A DNA stretch of 44,046 nucleotides from an uncultured Saprospiraceae bacterium (GTDB lineage Bacteria > Bacteroidota > Bacteroidia > Chitinophagales > Saprospiraceae), in the NCBI GenBank assembly GCA_937923345.1, contig CAKZVJ010000269.1, positions 1 through 44,046 on the forward strand, given 5' to 3'. The position numbers were made by a program, and so were the translations under genes. Under the pieces are notes generated by a model. The model was not told the DNA's origin, made no database searches, and saw only the letters and a list, made by a program, of their open reading frames with translations. Below are positions 9,582 to 17,840 of this stretch, one piece after another. Within the stretch, counting starts at the first letter, position 1; each line of letters starts with the position of its first letter.

Positions 9582-9664
9582 TATATTTTTTATTTTTGAT
9601 GAAATAATTTTTATGTCACGAAGATTACAATTCTTATTACTTAGTGATTTTTTTGAATTTAATT

Positions 9665-9796
9665 CTTCCGGCTGAGGGATCGAAAGGGCTGCCACTTTTT
9701 GGTGGCAGGTGCGCAGCACGGAAACGAATGTGGACCCCGATAGAGCCCGACTGCTGAGCGACGTACATGCAGCGTAGGCCTGAGGGGCTAGCTGAT
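9665..9796. repeat. GC-rich palindromic intergenic element upstream of aspS
   Basis: A sharp change from very AT-rich to GC-rich DNA. It contains the hairpin CTGCCAC (9689-9695) / GTGGCAG (9702-9708) and a GGGCT (9686-9690) / AGCCC (9744-9748) pair. The text resembles dispersed elements of Bacteroidota genomes. The aspS frame stays open through it by chance, which would give a false N-terminal extension of the synthetase. The rest of 9463-9938 is AT-rich spacer plus the aspS promoter. Confidence 0.55.
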
Positions 9797-9907
9797 GGGA
9801 GGAGTCTCAGCAGGCAGCCCCAAAAAATGCCAAAAAATAGCTTTCCAAAAGGGCATAAAAACGCAAACTCAAGAGCCCATTCGTACGTATAATACGGCAA
9901 ACTGTCG

Positions 9908-9915
9908 TAAATTTG
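9908..9915 (+). promoter_or_regulatory. -7 promoter element of aspS
   Basis: TAAATTTG is an exact match to the Bacteroidota TAnnTTTG element, 23 bases before the chosen ATG at 9939. Transcription from it would begin after the upstream in-frame start at 9795, which supports the shorter protein. No good -33 TTG is visible. Confidence 0.55.
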
Positions 9916-9938
9916 CGGCACAAATAAACTATAGAAAT

Positions 9939-11723
9939 ATGTATCGTACGCATAATTGTGGTGCAATGAGAATGGATCAGGTCGGTCAAGAGGTCACGCT
10001 GAGTGGCTGGGTACAGACGGTGAGGGACAAGGGATTCATGATGTGGATAGATCTGAGAGATCGGTATGGCGTGACTCAGTTGTTGTTTAACGAGGAGGTG
10101 AGTTCTAAGGAGCTGCTGGAAACGGCGCGCTCAGTAGGGCGAGAGTATGTGATCAAGGTGACGGGGAAGGTCATCGAGCGTACGAGCAAAAATGATAAGA
10201 TCCCGACGGGGGATGTGGAGATACAGGTGAGCCAGATGGAGGTGCTCAATGCGTCGGAGGTGCCGCCGTTCACGATAGAGGACGAGTCAGATGGTGGGGA
10301 CGACTTGCGGATGAAGTACCGTTACCTAGACATCAGAAGAAATCCGGTGAAGGAGAAATTGATGTTTCGTTCGAGGCTGGCCTTGGAGACGAGAAAGCAT
10401 CTGATCGGCGATGACTTTGTAGAGGTAGAGACGCCCTTCTTGATCAAGTCGACTCCGGAGGGGGCGCGTGATTTTGTAGTGCCTAGTCGTATGAATCCAG
10501 GACAGTTTTATGCATTGCCGCAGAGTCCGCAAACGTTTAAGCAAATCTTGATGGTCGGTGGTATGGATAAGTACTTCCAGATCGTGAAGTGTTTTAGAGA
10601 TGAGGATTTGAGAGCAGATCGTCAGCCGGAGTTCACGCAGATAGATTGCGAGATGGCATTCGTGACGCAGGAGGACATTTTGAACACTTTTGAAGGTCTG
10701 ACTAAGCATCTGTATAAGTCTATGCTAGATATCACGCTGGAGGACTTTCCGCGGATGGACTATGATGAGGCGATGAGCAGATATGGTTCGGATAAGCCAG
10801 ATATTCGCTTCGGGATGGAGTTTGTGGATATCACTGCGGAGGCGAAGGATAAGGGTTTTGTGGTGTTTGATCAGGCAGAAATCGTGGTAGGTATTTGCGC
10901 GCCAGGTCAGGCGGCTAATTACTCCAATAAAGATATTAAGAAATTGACAGAGTGGATGCAACGTCCGCAGATCGGTGCCAAGGGCATGATCAATGTCAAG
11001 TATAATGAGGATGGCTCCGTGAAGTCATCTGTAGATAAGTTTTTTGATGAGGCTCAGTTAAAAGTATGGTTGGATAAATTTGGCGCGAAGCCAGGCGACC
11101 TGCTTTTGATCTTAGCTGGAGAGACAGACAAGACGCGTAAGCAACTCAATGAGCTGCGTCTAGAGATGGGTGACCGTCTAGAGCTGCGTGATCAGACCGT
11201 ATTCAAGCCGCTATGGGTGCTAGATTTTCCACTGTTAGAGTGGGATGAAGAGTCAGAGCGATTTCACGCGATGCACCACCCGTTTACTTCGCCTAAGAAG
11301 GCGGACGTCGAGCGTATGCTCAATGGTGACCACGAGACGATGAAGGCGCTGCGTGCGGATGCCTACGATTTGGTGATCAATGGTGTGGAGATTGGTGGTG
11401 GTTCTATACGTATCCATGACCGCGCGCTACAGGCGAAAAACTTCAAGCTATTAGGATTTACAGACGAAGAAGCAGAAGAGCAATTTGGCTTTTTGATGGG
11501 TGCTTTTGAATACGGTGCACCACCACATGGAGGTATTGCCTTTGGATTTGACCGTCTCTGTTCTGTGATGAACGGAACGCACTCTATCCGTGATTTCATC
11601 GCCTTCCCTAAAAACAATCAAGGTCGCGATATGATGATCGACGCGCCGAGTGCTATTCATGATGAGCAGTATGATGAGTTGTATTTGAAGAGTACGGCAG
11701 CTGAGGAGGCTGCTAGGAGTTAG
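9939..11723 (+). CDS. aspS: Aspartyl-tRNA synthetase
   Basis: Charges tRNA-Asp with aspartate using ATP in the cytoplasm. The 594-residue length is normal for bacterial AspRS. In order: an N-terminal OB-fold anticodon-binding domain (about 1-110, [20 protein letters not shown]), the class II catalytic core with motif 2 [18 protein letters not shown] (from residue 219), the bacterial GAD insertion, and motif 3 GIAFGFDR (532-539). The ATG at 9939 is chosen because MYRTHNCG matches how these enzymes begin, and because the open frame upstream (to 9795) runs through an intergenic repeat and a promoter element. Base composition is noticeably more GC-rich than the flanking genes. No partner genes. 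Confidence 0.97.
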   Translation: MYRTHNCGAMRMDQVGQEVTLSGWVQTVRDKGFMMWIDLRDRYGVTQLLFNEEVSSKELLETARSVGREYVIKVTGKVIERTSKNDKIPTGDVEIQVSQMEVLNASEVPPFTIEDESDGGDDLRMKYRYLDIRRNPVKEKLMFRSRLALETRKHLIGDDFVEVETPFLIKSTPEGARDFVVPSRMNPGQFYALPQSPQTFKQILMVGGMDKYFQIVKCFRDEDLRADRQPEFTQIDCEMAFVTQEDILNTFEGLTKHLYKSMLDITLEDFPRMDYDEAMSRYGSDKPDIRFGMEFVDITAEAKDKGFVVFDQAEIVVGICAPGQAANYSNKDIKKLTEWMQRPQIGAKGMINVKYNEDGSVKSSVDKFFDEAQLKVWLDKFGAKPGDLLLILAGETDKTRKQLNELRLEMGDRLELRDQTVFKPLWVLDFPLLEWDEESERFHAMHHPFTSPKKADVERMLNGDHETMKALRADAYDLVINGVEIGGGSIRIHDRALQAKNFKLLGFTDEEAEEQFGFLMGAFEYGAPPHGGIAFGFDRLCSVMNGTHSIRDFIAFPKNNQGRDMMIDAPSAIHDEQYDELYLKSTAAEEAARS

Positions 11724-11829
11724 GTACTAGGAACTAGGTTGGTTTTTTGGGTTGTATTGGGTTTGTTCTCTTGTTAGGGGCTTGTGTAAGTACTTTTTTA
11801 TGCATTCTTAATCGAATACGCTATCGAAG

Positions 11830-11861
11830 CATTCATAACTCATACTTCATCATTCATAATT
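11830..11861. repeat. Heptamer tandem repeat, copy 1 (upstream of the five-helix protein)
   Basis: Four 7-base units CATTCAT, AACTCAT, ACTTCAT, CATTCAT followed by AATT. A homologous array with the same unit order is at 12498-12529, on the other side of the gene between them. A TAGGTAC/TAGGAAC/TAGGTTG run lies at about 11721-11740. Confidence 0.7.
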
Positions 11862-11888
11862 AAAACAGGGTGCTAAGATGGATAAAAA

Positions 11889-12413
11889 ATGTCATCAAAT
11901 TATACAGAAATACTAGATGATAATATTGAACCCGTCAATCAGGCAAAAGGATGGCGAGGTAAACTAGTGGTCTTATTTATCCTCACCTTTTTGTATTTGT
12001 TTTTGGCGGAGTATTTCAGAGCAGCATTGCCAGATCGACTTTTTTATTTCTTTGATATCGAAGTCAGATTTTCTTCCATTGGCTTTTTGATCATCCTTTT
12101 TTTGAATGCTTACTTTGCACCTGCTTTCTTCAATCAAGGTTTACCAACATGGAGTCTAGTATCAATAGCGAGTCTGTCTGGGCTATTGTTTTTCGGAGCG
12201 ATATTGATAAAGGTACTTACCTATAATTACATTGTGCATAGCACTGGGATTAGAATGAATTACGGGTATATATTTTACACTTCAGCTGTATTAGGTGTGT
12301 TGGCATGCTTTACAGCAAATATTAGGATACGTAAGATAAGAGGCCACAAAACTATTCCAGCATGGATCTTATTATTTATAGTATGGTATGGACTGACTAT
12401 TATCGCTATGTGA
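11889..12413 (+). CDS. Five-helix integral membrane protein, unknown function
   Basis: A 174-residue protein with a polar N-terminus of about 24 residues and five predicted membrane helices (about 27-45, 61-79, 88-107, 127-145, 154-172), with basic residues (RIRKIRGHK) between the last two. I recognise no family or conserved motif. It stands alone, and both flanks carry matching heptamer arrays and CTAGGT-containing runs. Just after the stop, AGGTGGAAGCAGC occurs twice (about 12412-12440). Confidence 0.65.
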   Translation: MSSNYTEILDDNIEPVNQAKGWRGKLVVLFILTFLYLFLAEYFRAALPDRLFYFFDIEVRFSSIGFLIILFLNAYFAPAFFNQGLPTWSLVSIASLSGLLFFGAILIKVLTYNYIVHSTGIRMNYGYIFYTSAVLGVLACFTANIRIRKIRGHKTIPAWILLFIVWYGLTIIAM

Positions 12414-12497
12414 GGTGGAAGCAGCAACTAGGTGGAAGCAGCTAGCTTTGATTTTGCTCTTTAAATATAGATTTGAGTAAGAATGTGTCTCAAAAAG

Positions 12498-12529
12498 CAT
12501 TTATAACTTATAATTTATCATTTATAATT
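12498..12529. repeat. Heptamer tandem repeat, copy 2 (downstream of the five-helix protein)
   Basis: Units CATTTAT, AACTTAT, AATTTAT, CATTTAT then AATT. It matches copy 1 unit for unit, mostly with C-to-T changes, in the same orientation. Confidence 0.7.
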
Positions 12530-12614
12530 ATCATAGCCAAATCCCTATAAAATTCATAATTCCAGGTTAAATCTAGCGCTTTACATAGAATAATAACTCC
12601 CCTCTGGAATTAGA

Positions 12615-12642
12615 TTTGCATGTAGAATAAAACGTATATTTG
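12615..12642 (+). promoter_or_regulatory. Bacteroidota-type promoter overlapping the first possible start of the cyclase gene
   Basis: TTTG (12615-12618), 16 bases, then TATATTTG (12635-12642), an exact TAnnTTTG -7 box. Transcripts would start near 12648, after the TTG at 12640, and the next in-frame TTG is at 12667. Confidence 0.5.
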
Positions 12643-15600
12643 ACAGTTGATATACGCGCAAATACCTTGATAGAACTCATTCCACAGTTTGTCTTAGATA
12701 AAAATAGCCAGTCACAGCGACATGGACGCTTTGACGCGTATTGCCTATTCATAGATATAGTAGGATTTACCAAATTGACTACTAAGCTGATGGCGCAAGG
12801 GACGGTAGGCGCTGAGCAGCTTTCAGATACGCTTAATAAACTGTTTGGGCCATTAGTAGATCAAGTTTATGAGCATGAAGGCTTTATTCCTTATTTCGCA
12901 GGAGATGCGTTTCTAGCATTTTTTGAGGGCGATCATAATGAAGAAAATTTTCAAAAATGCCTAGCGCTTACGGCAGCTATACAGACCTACTTTGCCAATA
13001 CGAAAGATGCCGATATCCAGGACATTGCTATCAAAATAGGTTTGGGCTACGGGCAGGTAGATTGGGGGATATGTGGTTATGAAGGAAAGGAGCAATCCTA
13101 TTATTTTAGAGGCGAAGCGATACAATTAGCTACTGCAGCGCAGCAGCAAGCAAAGGGAGGTGAGGTCATCATGCACAAGGATTTGCACATCGCTGATTCT
13201 GAGCATGTGGAGTTAATTGTAGGGACGAGCTATGCAAGACTACAGCACAGCTTTTTCGATCATCCCGTACAGACTACAGCTATTCAGCGGAGTCAATATT
13301 TAGATGCTTTGTCAGATTTTATCCCTCAGCAAGTCATAGACTATACGCTCAAGGGTGAATTTAGAGAGGTGGTTTCCGTATTTATTTCCTTTACTGGGCT
13401 GGAAGACTACGAAAGTGCGAATCCATTTTTTGCCAAAGTACGCGCCTTGACGGCTAGTTTTTCTGGATATTTCAAAGAGATTGACTTTAGTGATAAAGGA
13501 GGGGTCTTGGTGATTCTATTTGGAGCTCCAGTTGCTTTTGAAAATAATGTTGAACGAGCTCTTGAGTTTGCTTTAGCATTGCAGAAAGAGCAAACCAATA
13601 GTGTTTCTCCTTCTCTGCGATTAAAAATTGGAATTACAAATGGACCTGCATTCACAGGGATGCTTGGCGGCGCGTATAAAAAACAATACGTTGCTTTGGG
13701 AAACTATGTCAATCTAGCTGCCAGACTCATGGCTTATTCTGATTGGGGACAGATATCTGTGTCAGATACCATTGCCAATGAGGATGGCTTTGTGTTTCAG
13801 CAAAAAGGAGAGGTACACTATAAAGGTTTTGAAAAAGCAATCAGCACCTACACTCTGGAAGCCAAAGCGAATACAGAAGTCGAGTTTGATGGTCTTTTTA
13901 TTGGAAGACAAGAAGAGACAGAAGAAATAGTAGACTTTTTGCGCAATAATACACTCCTTCAATCTAAACCAGTATTTATAAAGGTATATGGAGAGGCGGG
14001 CATGGGGAAAAGCCGGTTGGTGTATGAGGTAGAAAATCAAGTCGTACAAAATAAGAAAGTGCGTTGGCATACTTGTCAAGCGGATCAAATACTGAAAAAA
14101 CCCTTCAACCCTATTATTTATTTCCTCAAAGACTATTTTGAGCAAAACCCCAAGTATTCAGTAGTAGAAAATCAAGAGCAGTTTGAAGAAAGATGGAACT
14201 CGCTTTGTCGCAGCTTGCGCAATAAAAACCAGGAAGACTGCTTGATAAGTTTGAATCGGTATAAACCTGTTTATCATTCGCTTTTAGGATTTGATACGAA
14301 GGATTCTATCTGGGATGAGATGGATGGACGAGCAAGATTCAATGCAATTATCCAATCTGTTGTATTTATATTCAAGACGATTAGTAAAAGTGAAAAGCTA
14401 ATAGTAGAGTTTGAAGATTTGCATTGGTTTGATGAAGATACTATGGTATTTTTAGAAAAATTGGTTGAAGAAGTAGATGACTCCCCCATCGCAATCATCT
14501 GCACTTCTAGATACAATGATGATGGCTCCAAGCCTGACATCATTTCAAATGACTTCTTGTATAAGGAGGGATTTGATGTAATGGATATAGATCTTAACCA
14601 GCTAGATGCTGCATCTATTCAGCAGTTTACTGAAAAAAAAATGAAAGGCAGTGTTAGTAGCCGTTTTCTTACTTTTCTTTCCCGGACAACCAATGGTAAT
14701 CCATTTTATCTAGAGCAGATCCTCGAGTATCTTGTCGAGAGTAACTTGGTGTATAGGGAAGGCGATGAATGGCTTATAAAGGACGAAGATATTAATATCT
14801 CTAGTTCGATCAATTCTATTCTGATGGCGCGAGTAGATAGACTCTCAGAAAAAGTGAAAGAAACGGTTAAGACTGCGGCAGTGATCGGTAGAGAATTTGA
14901 AATACCGGTACTGGATGAAGTGATGAAGGTAAATGGTGTTTTTAAAGAAGTAGATACGCCTCAAAAAGCATTGATTGAGCAAATCAAAGCGGCAGAAAAA
15001 GGACAGATTTGGTCTGCCATCAATGAACTAAAGTATATATTCAAGCACTCTTTACTGAGAGAGGCAGTATATAATATGCAACTCAAAAGCAATCTTCGTA
15101 ATCTTCATTTGAACATTGCGGAGGCCATCGAACACTTGTATCAGCATAACTTAGGAGATAGATACGCAGATTTAGCGTTTCATTTTGAAGAGGCTGAGAA
15201 ACATGGCAAAGCCATTTTCTATATGAAGAAAGCGGCTGACTTCGCAAGAACTAGCTTTCAGAATAAGCGCGCTCTAATGTATTATGCAAAGCTGAAAGCA
15301 TATTATGATACGGATAGAGATCCAGAAGAATTTGCTAAGGTTTTAATTCGGGAGGCAGAGATACTAGAATTGATTGGTCAATGGGACAAGAGCCTAGAAT
15401 TGCTAAGGCAGGCTAGTACCAGTGCCGAAAAGTCTAAAAATAATATCCTTATTGGAAGGACTAAGAATCAATTGGGTAAATTGCTTGTTCTGAAAGGAAA
15501 TTATATTGAAGCGCGATTTGTGTTGGAATCCTCTTTGAATATTTTCAAAGATTTTAATGATGAGATTGGTTTGTTTAAGGTGTATGGAAATCTTGGAGAC

Positions 15601-16641
15601 TTATATTTTCGTCAAGCTGATTATGATAATGCTCGTTCTTACTTCGAGGAAAGTATCAAATTAGCTAAAGATTTTAGAGATACCTTCACTGTTACCCAAA
15701 TAGTAAGCAATCTTGGTTTAACTTATATGAACCAATCTTTATATCCTGAGGCCATCGCTGCCCAAAAAGAACAACTCGTACTTTGCGAAAAAAGAGGAGA
15801 TAGAAATGGAATGGCTATCCTCAACACAAACATAGGTATTGTATATAGTGCTATGAATCAGCATGACGAAGCGATGCCGCACTATGAAAGAGGATATGAA
15901 TTGAGCCATGAACTAGGCAATAAGCAAATGGAAGCTATTGCCATAGGATGTCTAGGTAATATATACCAACAAAGAGGTAACTACACTAAAGCACTCGAGT
16001 TATACACCATCGATTTGAAACTATGTAAGGAGTTAGGAGATAAGCGAGGTATAGCTATTGTAAACGGCATGATAGGTGAGCTGTTGGTGGCTACGGGAGA
16101 ATTTAATAATGCCAAGCAATATATTGCAGATCAACTCAAATTTTCAGAGGAACTACAATATCAAAAAGGCATTACAAAAGGCTATATAGCCTTAGGGCAA
16201 GTTTATTTTTATGAATCCAAACTTCATGAAGCAAAAGCGTCATTTACTAAATGCATAGTCCTAGCGGATAAAATAAAGTATTTTCCTTCGACTGAAGAGG
16301 CTTATCTGTGGCAGATAGATATTGATCTTGAACAAGACAAAATAAAAGAAGCTCAAGAAAAGCTAGACTTTTTGAAAAACCATGAAGAGCTAGAAGATGA
16401 GCATGGTTTAATACTACGACAAGCGCGCGTGTGGGCAGCAGAAAATATTATCCGCAAAGCTACTGCTGCGTATGAATCTATTATTAATGAATCCAACAAT
16501 AATCAAATTGTGGCAGATGCATATTGGTTTTTGAGCAAGATTGAACCAGCTATAAGACCAACTGCGATCAAGGAGGTAAGCGAATTATACACAAAGACGC
16601 CTCACTACGGAATAAAAATAAGGATGGATGAATTATCTTAA
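12640..16641 (+). CDS. Soluble-adenylyl-cyclase-like protein: two class III cyclase domains, NTPase and TPR repeats
   Basis: A predicted class III nucleotide cyclase with the layout of animal soluble adenylyl cyclase. Numbering is from the TTG at 12640; TTG 12667 (nine codons later) may be the real start because a promoter overlaps 12640. Domain C1 (about 31-190) has both metal-binding aspartates, Asp39 (FIDIVGFT) and Asp89 (YFAGDAF), but no transition-state Asn/Arg. Domain C2 (about 235-410) lacks the first Asp and has Asn358 and Arg362 (GNYVNLAAR). One composite active site at the C1/C2 interface is therefore expected. Next come a STAND-like NTPase with Walker A GEAGMGKS (451-458) and Walker B FEDLHW (591-596), and about ten TPRs to the C-terminus. 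No membrane segment. The sAC adenine-contact Lys seems replaced by Glu280 while Asp285 is kept, so cAMP versus cGMP is open. The next gene overlaps by 14 bases. Confidence 0.9.
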   Translation: MTVDIRANTLIELIPQFVLDKNSQSQRHGRFDAYCLFIDIVGFTKLTTKLMAQGTVGAEQLSDTLNKLFGPLVDQVYEHEGFIPYFAGDAFLAFFEGDHNEENFQKCLALTAAIQTYFANTKDADIQDIAIKIGLGYGQVDWGICGYEGKEQSYYFRGEAIQLATAAQQQAKGGEVIMHKDLHIADSEHVELIVGTSYARLQHSFFDHPVQTTAIQRSQYLDALSDFIPQQVIDYTLKGEFREVVSVFISFTGLEDYESANPFFAKVRALTASFSGYFKEIDFSDKGGVLVILFGAPVAFENNVERALEFALALQKEQTNSVSPSLRLKIGITNGPAFTGMLGGAYKKQYVALGNYVNLAARLMAYSDWGQISVSDTIANEDGFVFQQKGEVHYKGFEKAISTYTLEAKANTEVEFDGLFIGRQEETEEIVDFLRNNTLLQSKPVFIKVYGEAGMGKSRLVYEVENQVVQNKKVRWHTCQADQILKKPFNPIIYFLKDYFEQNPKYSVVENQEQFEERWNSLCRSLRNKNQEDCLISLNRYKPVYHSLLGFDTKDSIWDEMDGRARFNAIIQSVVFIFKTISKSEKLIVEFEDLHWFDEDTMVFLEKLVEEVDDSPIAIICTSRYNDDGSKPDIISNDFLYKEGFDVMDIDLNQLDAASIQQFTEKKMKGSVSSRFLTFLSRTTNGNPFYLEQILEYLVESNLVYREGDEWLIKDEDINISSSINSILMARVDRLSEKVKETVKTAAVIGREFEIPVLDEVMKVNGVFKEVDTPQKALIEQIKAAEKGQIWSAINELKYIFKHSLLREAVYNMQLKSNLRNLHLNIAEAIEHLYQHNLGDRYADLAFHFEEAEKHGKAIFYMKKAADFARTSFQNKRALMYYAKLKAYYDTDRDPEEFAKVLIREAEILELIGQWDKSLELLRQASTSAEKSKNNILIGRTKNQLGKLLVLKGNYIEARFVLESSLNIFKDFNDEIGLFKVYGNLGDLYFRQADYDNARSYFEESIKLAKDFRDTFTVTQIVSNLGLTYMNQSLYPEAIAAQKEQLVLCEKRGDRNGMAILNTNIGIVYSAMNQHDEAMPHYERGYELSHELGNKQMEAIAIGCLGNIYQQRGNYTKALELYTIDLKLCKELGDKRGIAIVNGMIGELLVATGEFNNAKQYIADQLKFSEELQYQKGITKGYIALGQVYFYESKLHEAKASFTKCIVLADKIKYFPSTEEAYLWQIDIDLEQDKIKEAQEKLDFLKNHEELEDEHGLILRQARVWAAENIIRKATAAYESIINESNNNQIVADAYWFLSKIEPAIRPTAIKEVSELYTKTPHYGIKIRMDELS

Positions 16642-17551
16642 GCATATTTTGTGGAGTATTTTGGCTTTTGCTATGCTCTCATCTTGTAAGGTAGGTAAGG
16701 CTGTGCTCGTTGATAAGCCCGCTGCTATTGACATTCCTTTTCCGTATGATTTTTCTCAATTGAAAAGATTTGATCTACCTGATCTCTTAGATGAAGTATC
16801 AGGACTTACTTATGATGAAAAAGTAGGTACTTTATTGGCGATTGAAGATGAAAAAGGTGTTATATACACTATCGATAAAGATAATGGTACTGTCCTCTCC
16901 AAAGATAAGTTTCATAAAGATGGTGACTATGAAGGTGTCACGACGGTTGGAGACTATGTTTTTGTGCTAAAAAGTACCGGTACTATTTACAAGGTCAAAA
17001 AAAATGAATACAAATCTGCTCCAGTAAAAATAAAAGGAGAGTTGAGAAAAGAGTTTAATCTCGAAGGCTTGACCTATGATCCCTACACCAATGCTTTATT
17101 AGTGAGCTGCAAGGAGCCTTCAGAAAAGGAAGGCAAAAATTCTAGATGCCTTTTTAGCTTTGATATAGACTCCAATGAAATGTCAAAAACGCCTTTCTTA
17201 GTTATCCAACGTGAAGAGATCATGGATTATATTGTCAGTCATTTTTCGGAAGAAGATGCGGAGAAGAAATTCAAAAAAATTGTTAATCCAGATTTAGACT
17301 ATCTACACTTGGGCCCTTCAGGATTAGCGATTCACCCAATTACCAATGATATATTTGTGTTATCTTCAAAAAGTAAATGTCTATTGGTGTATGATAGAGA
17401 GACAAAGAAATTAGTCCATCTAGAAAAACTCGACAAGAATATATTTGAGCAGCCAGAAGGAATAAGTTTTGATACTTTAGGTAATTTGTATATTTCTAGC
17501 GAGTCCAAGAAGAGGCCCGCGCAGCTAATAGTCATAGCCTTGCAAAAGTGA
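16628..17551 (+). CDS. SdiA-regulated-type beta-propeller lipoprotein
   Basis: A 307-residue protein with a lipoprotein signal peptide ending at Cys20 (AMLSSC), so anchored in the envelope. The rest repeats propeller-blade motifs: DEVSGLTYDEKVGTLLAIED, YEGVTTVGDYVFVL, NLEGLTYDPYTNALLVSCK, GPSGLAIHPITNDIFVLSS and QPEGISFDTLGNLYISSE. This is the pattern of the SdiA-regulated/YjiK family, a calcium-bound propeller of unknown role. The start overlaps the end of the cyclase gene by 14 bases in another frame, so the two are probably translationally coupled. A joint role of sensor lipoprotein and cytoplasmic cyclase is inference only. Confidence 0.85.
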   Translation: MNYLKHILWSILAFAMLSSCKVGKAVLVDKPAAIDIPFPYDFSQLKRFDLPDLLDEVSGLTYDEKVGTLLAIEDEKGVIYTIDKDNGTVLSKDKFHKDGDYEGVTTVGDYVFVLKSTGTIYKVKKNEYKSAPVKIKGELRKEFNLEGLTYDPYTNALLVSCKEPSEKEGKNSRCLFSFDIDSNEMSKTPFLVIQREEIMDYIVSHFSEEDAEKKFKKIVNPDLDYLHLGPSGLAIHPITNDIFVLSSKSKCLLVYDRETKKLVHLEKLDKNIFEQPEGISFDTLGNLYISSESKKRPAQLIVIALQK

Positions 17552-17576
17552 GTGTCGGCAGAAGGTTGACTACAGA

Positions 17577-17768
17577 TAGTGATATTCAGAAGTTAGAGAA
17601 GAACCCCCGGAGAGCTTGTGCCGATTGTCTTTTAAAAATCATGACAAATTGAGTCTTAGAATCACCCCGTTTTTAAAGTAATAATATTTAAAAGTGCGTA
17701 ATCATTTAGAGATTTTAAGATGCAAAAAGTTTAATCTCAATGAAATATGATATTTCTGAACATCCCTG
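17577..17768 (-). repeat. Dispersed repeat family, copy B (inverted, internally deleted)
   Basis: Read on the minus strand it follows copy A (7326-7594) almost throughout, but lacks about 85 bases. The missing part spans the second half of the long palindrome and the CCCAGG hairpin. The deletion joins two AAAATC words that in copy A border the missing segment. It lies just downstream of the PorE-like gene terminator. Confidence 0.75.
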
Positions 17769-17781
17769 CGAAGATGGAGAC

Positions 17782-17817
17782 AAAAAAAAGGGCACTCAAT
17801 TTTGATCAAGCACCCTT
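17782..17817 (-). terminator. Rho-independent terminator of the PorE-like gene
   Basis: On the minus strand AAGGGTGCTT pairs (three wobbles) with GAGTGCCCTT across a 10-base loop, followed by eight T. It sits 24 bases after the stop codon. Confidence 0.75.
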
Positions 17818-17840
17818 GGATTTTATTTTTTCCGTATTCT

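Noticed and set aside
9795-9938. An open in-frame extension of 48 codons upstream of aspS
   Set aside because: It runs through a GC-rich palindromic repeat and a -7 promoter box, and AspRS proteins begin close to the MYRTHNCG found at 9939.
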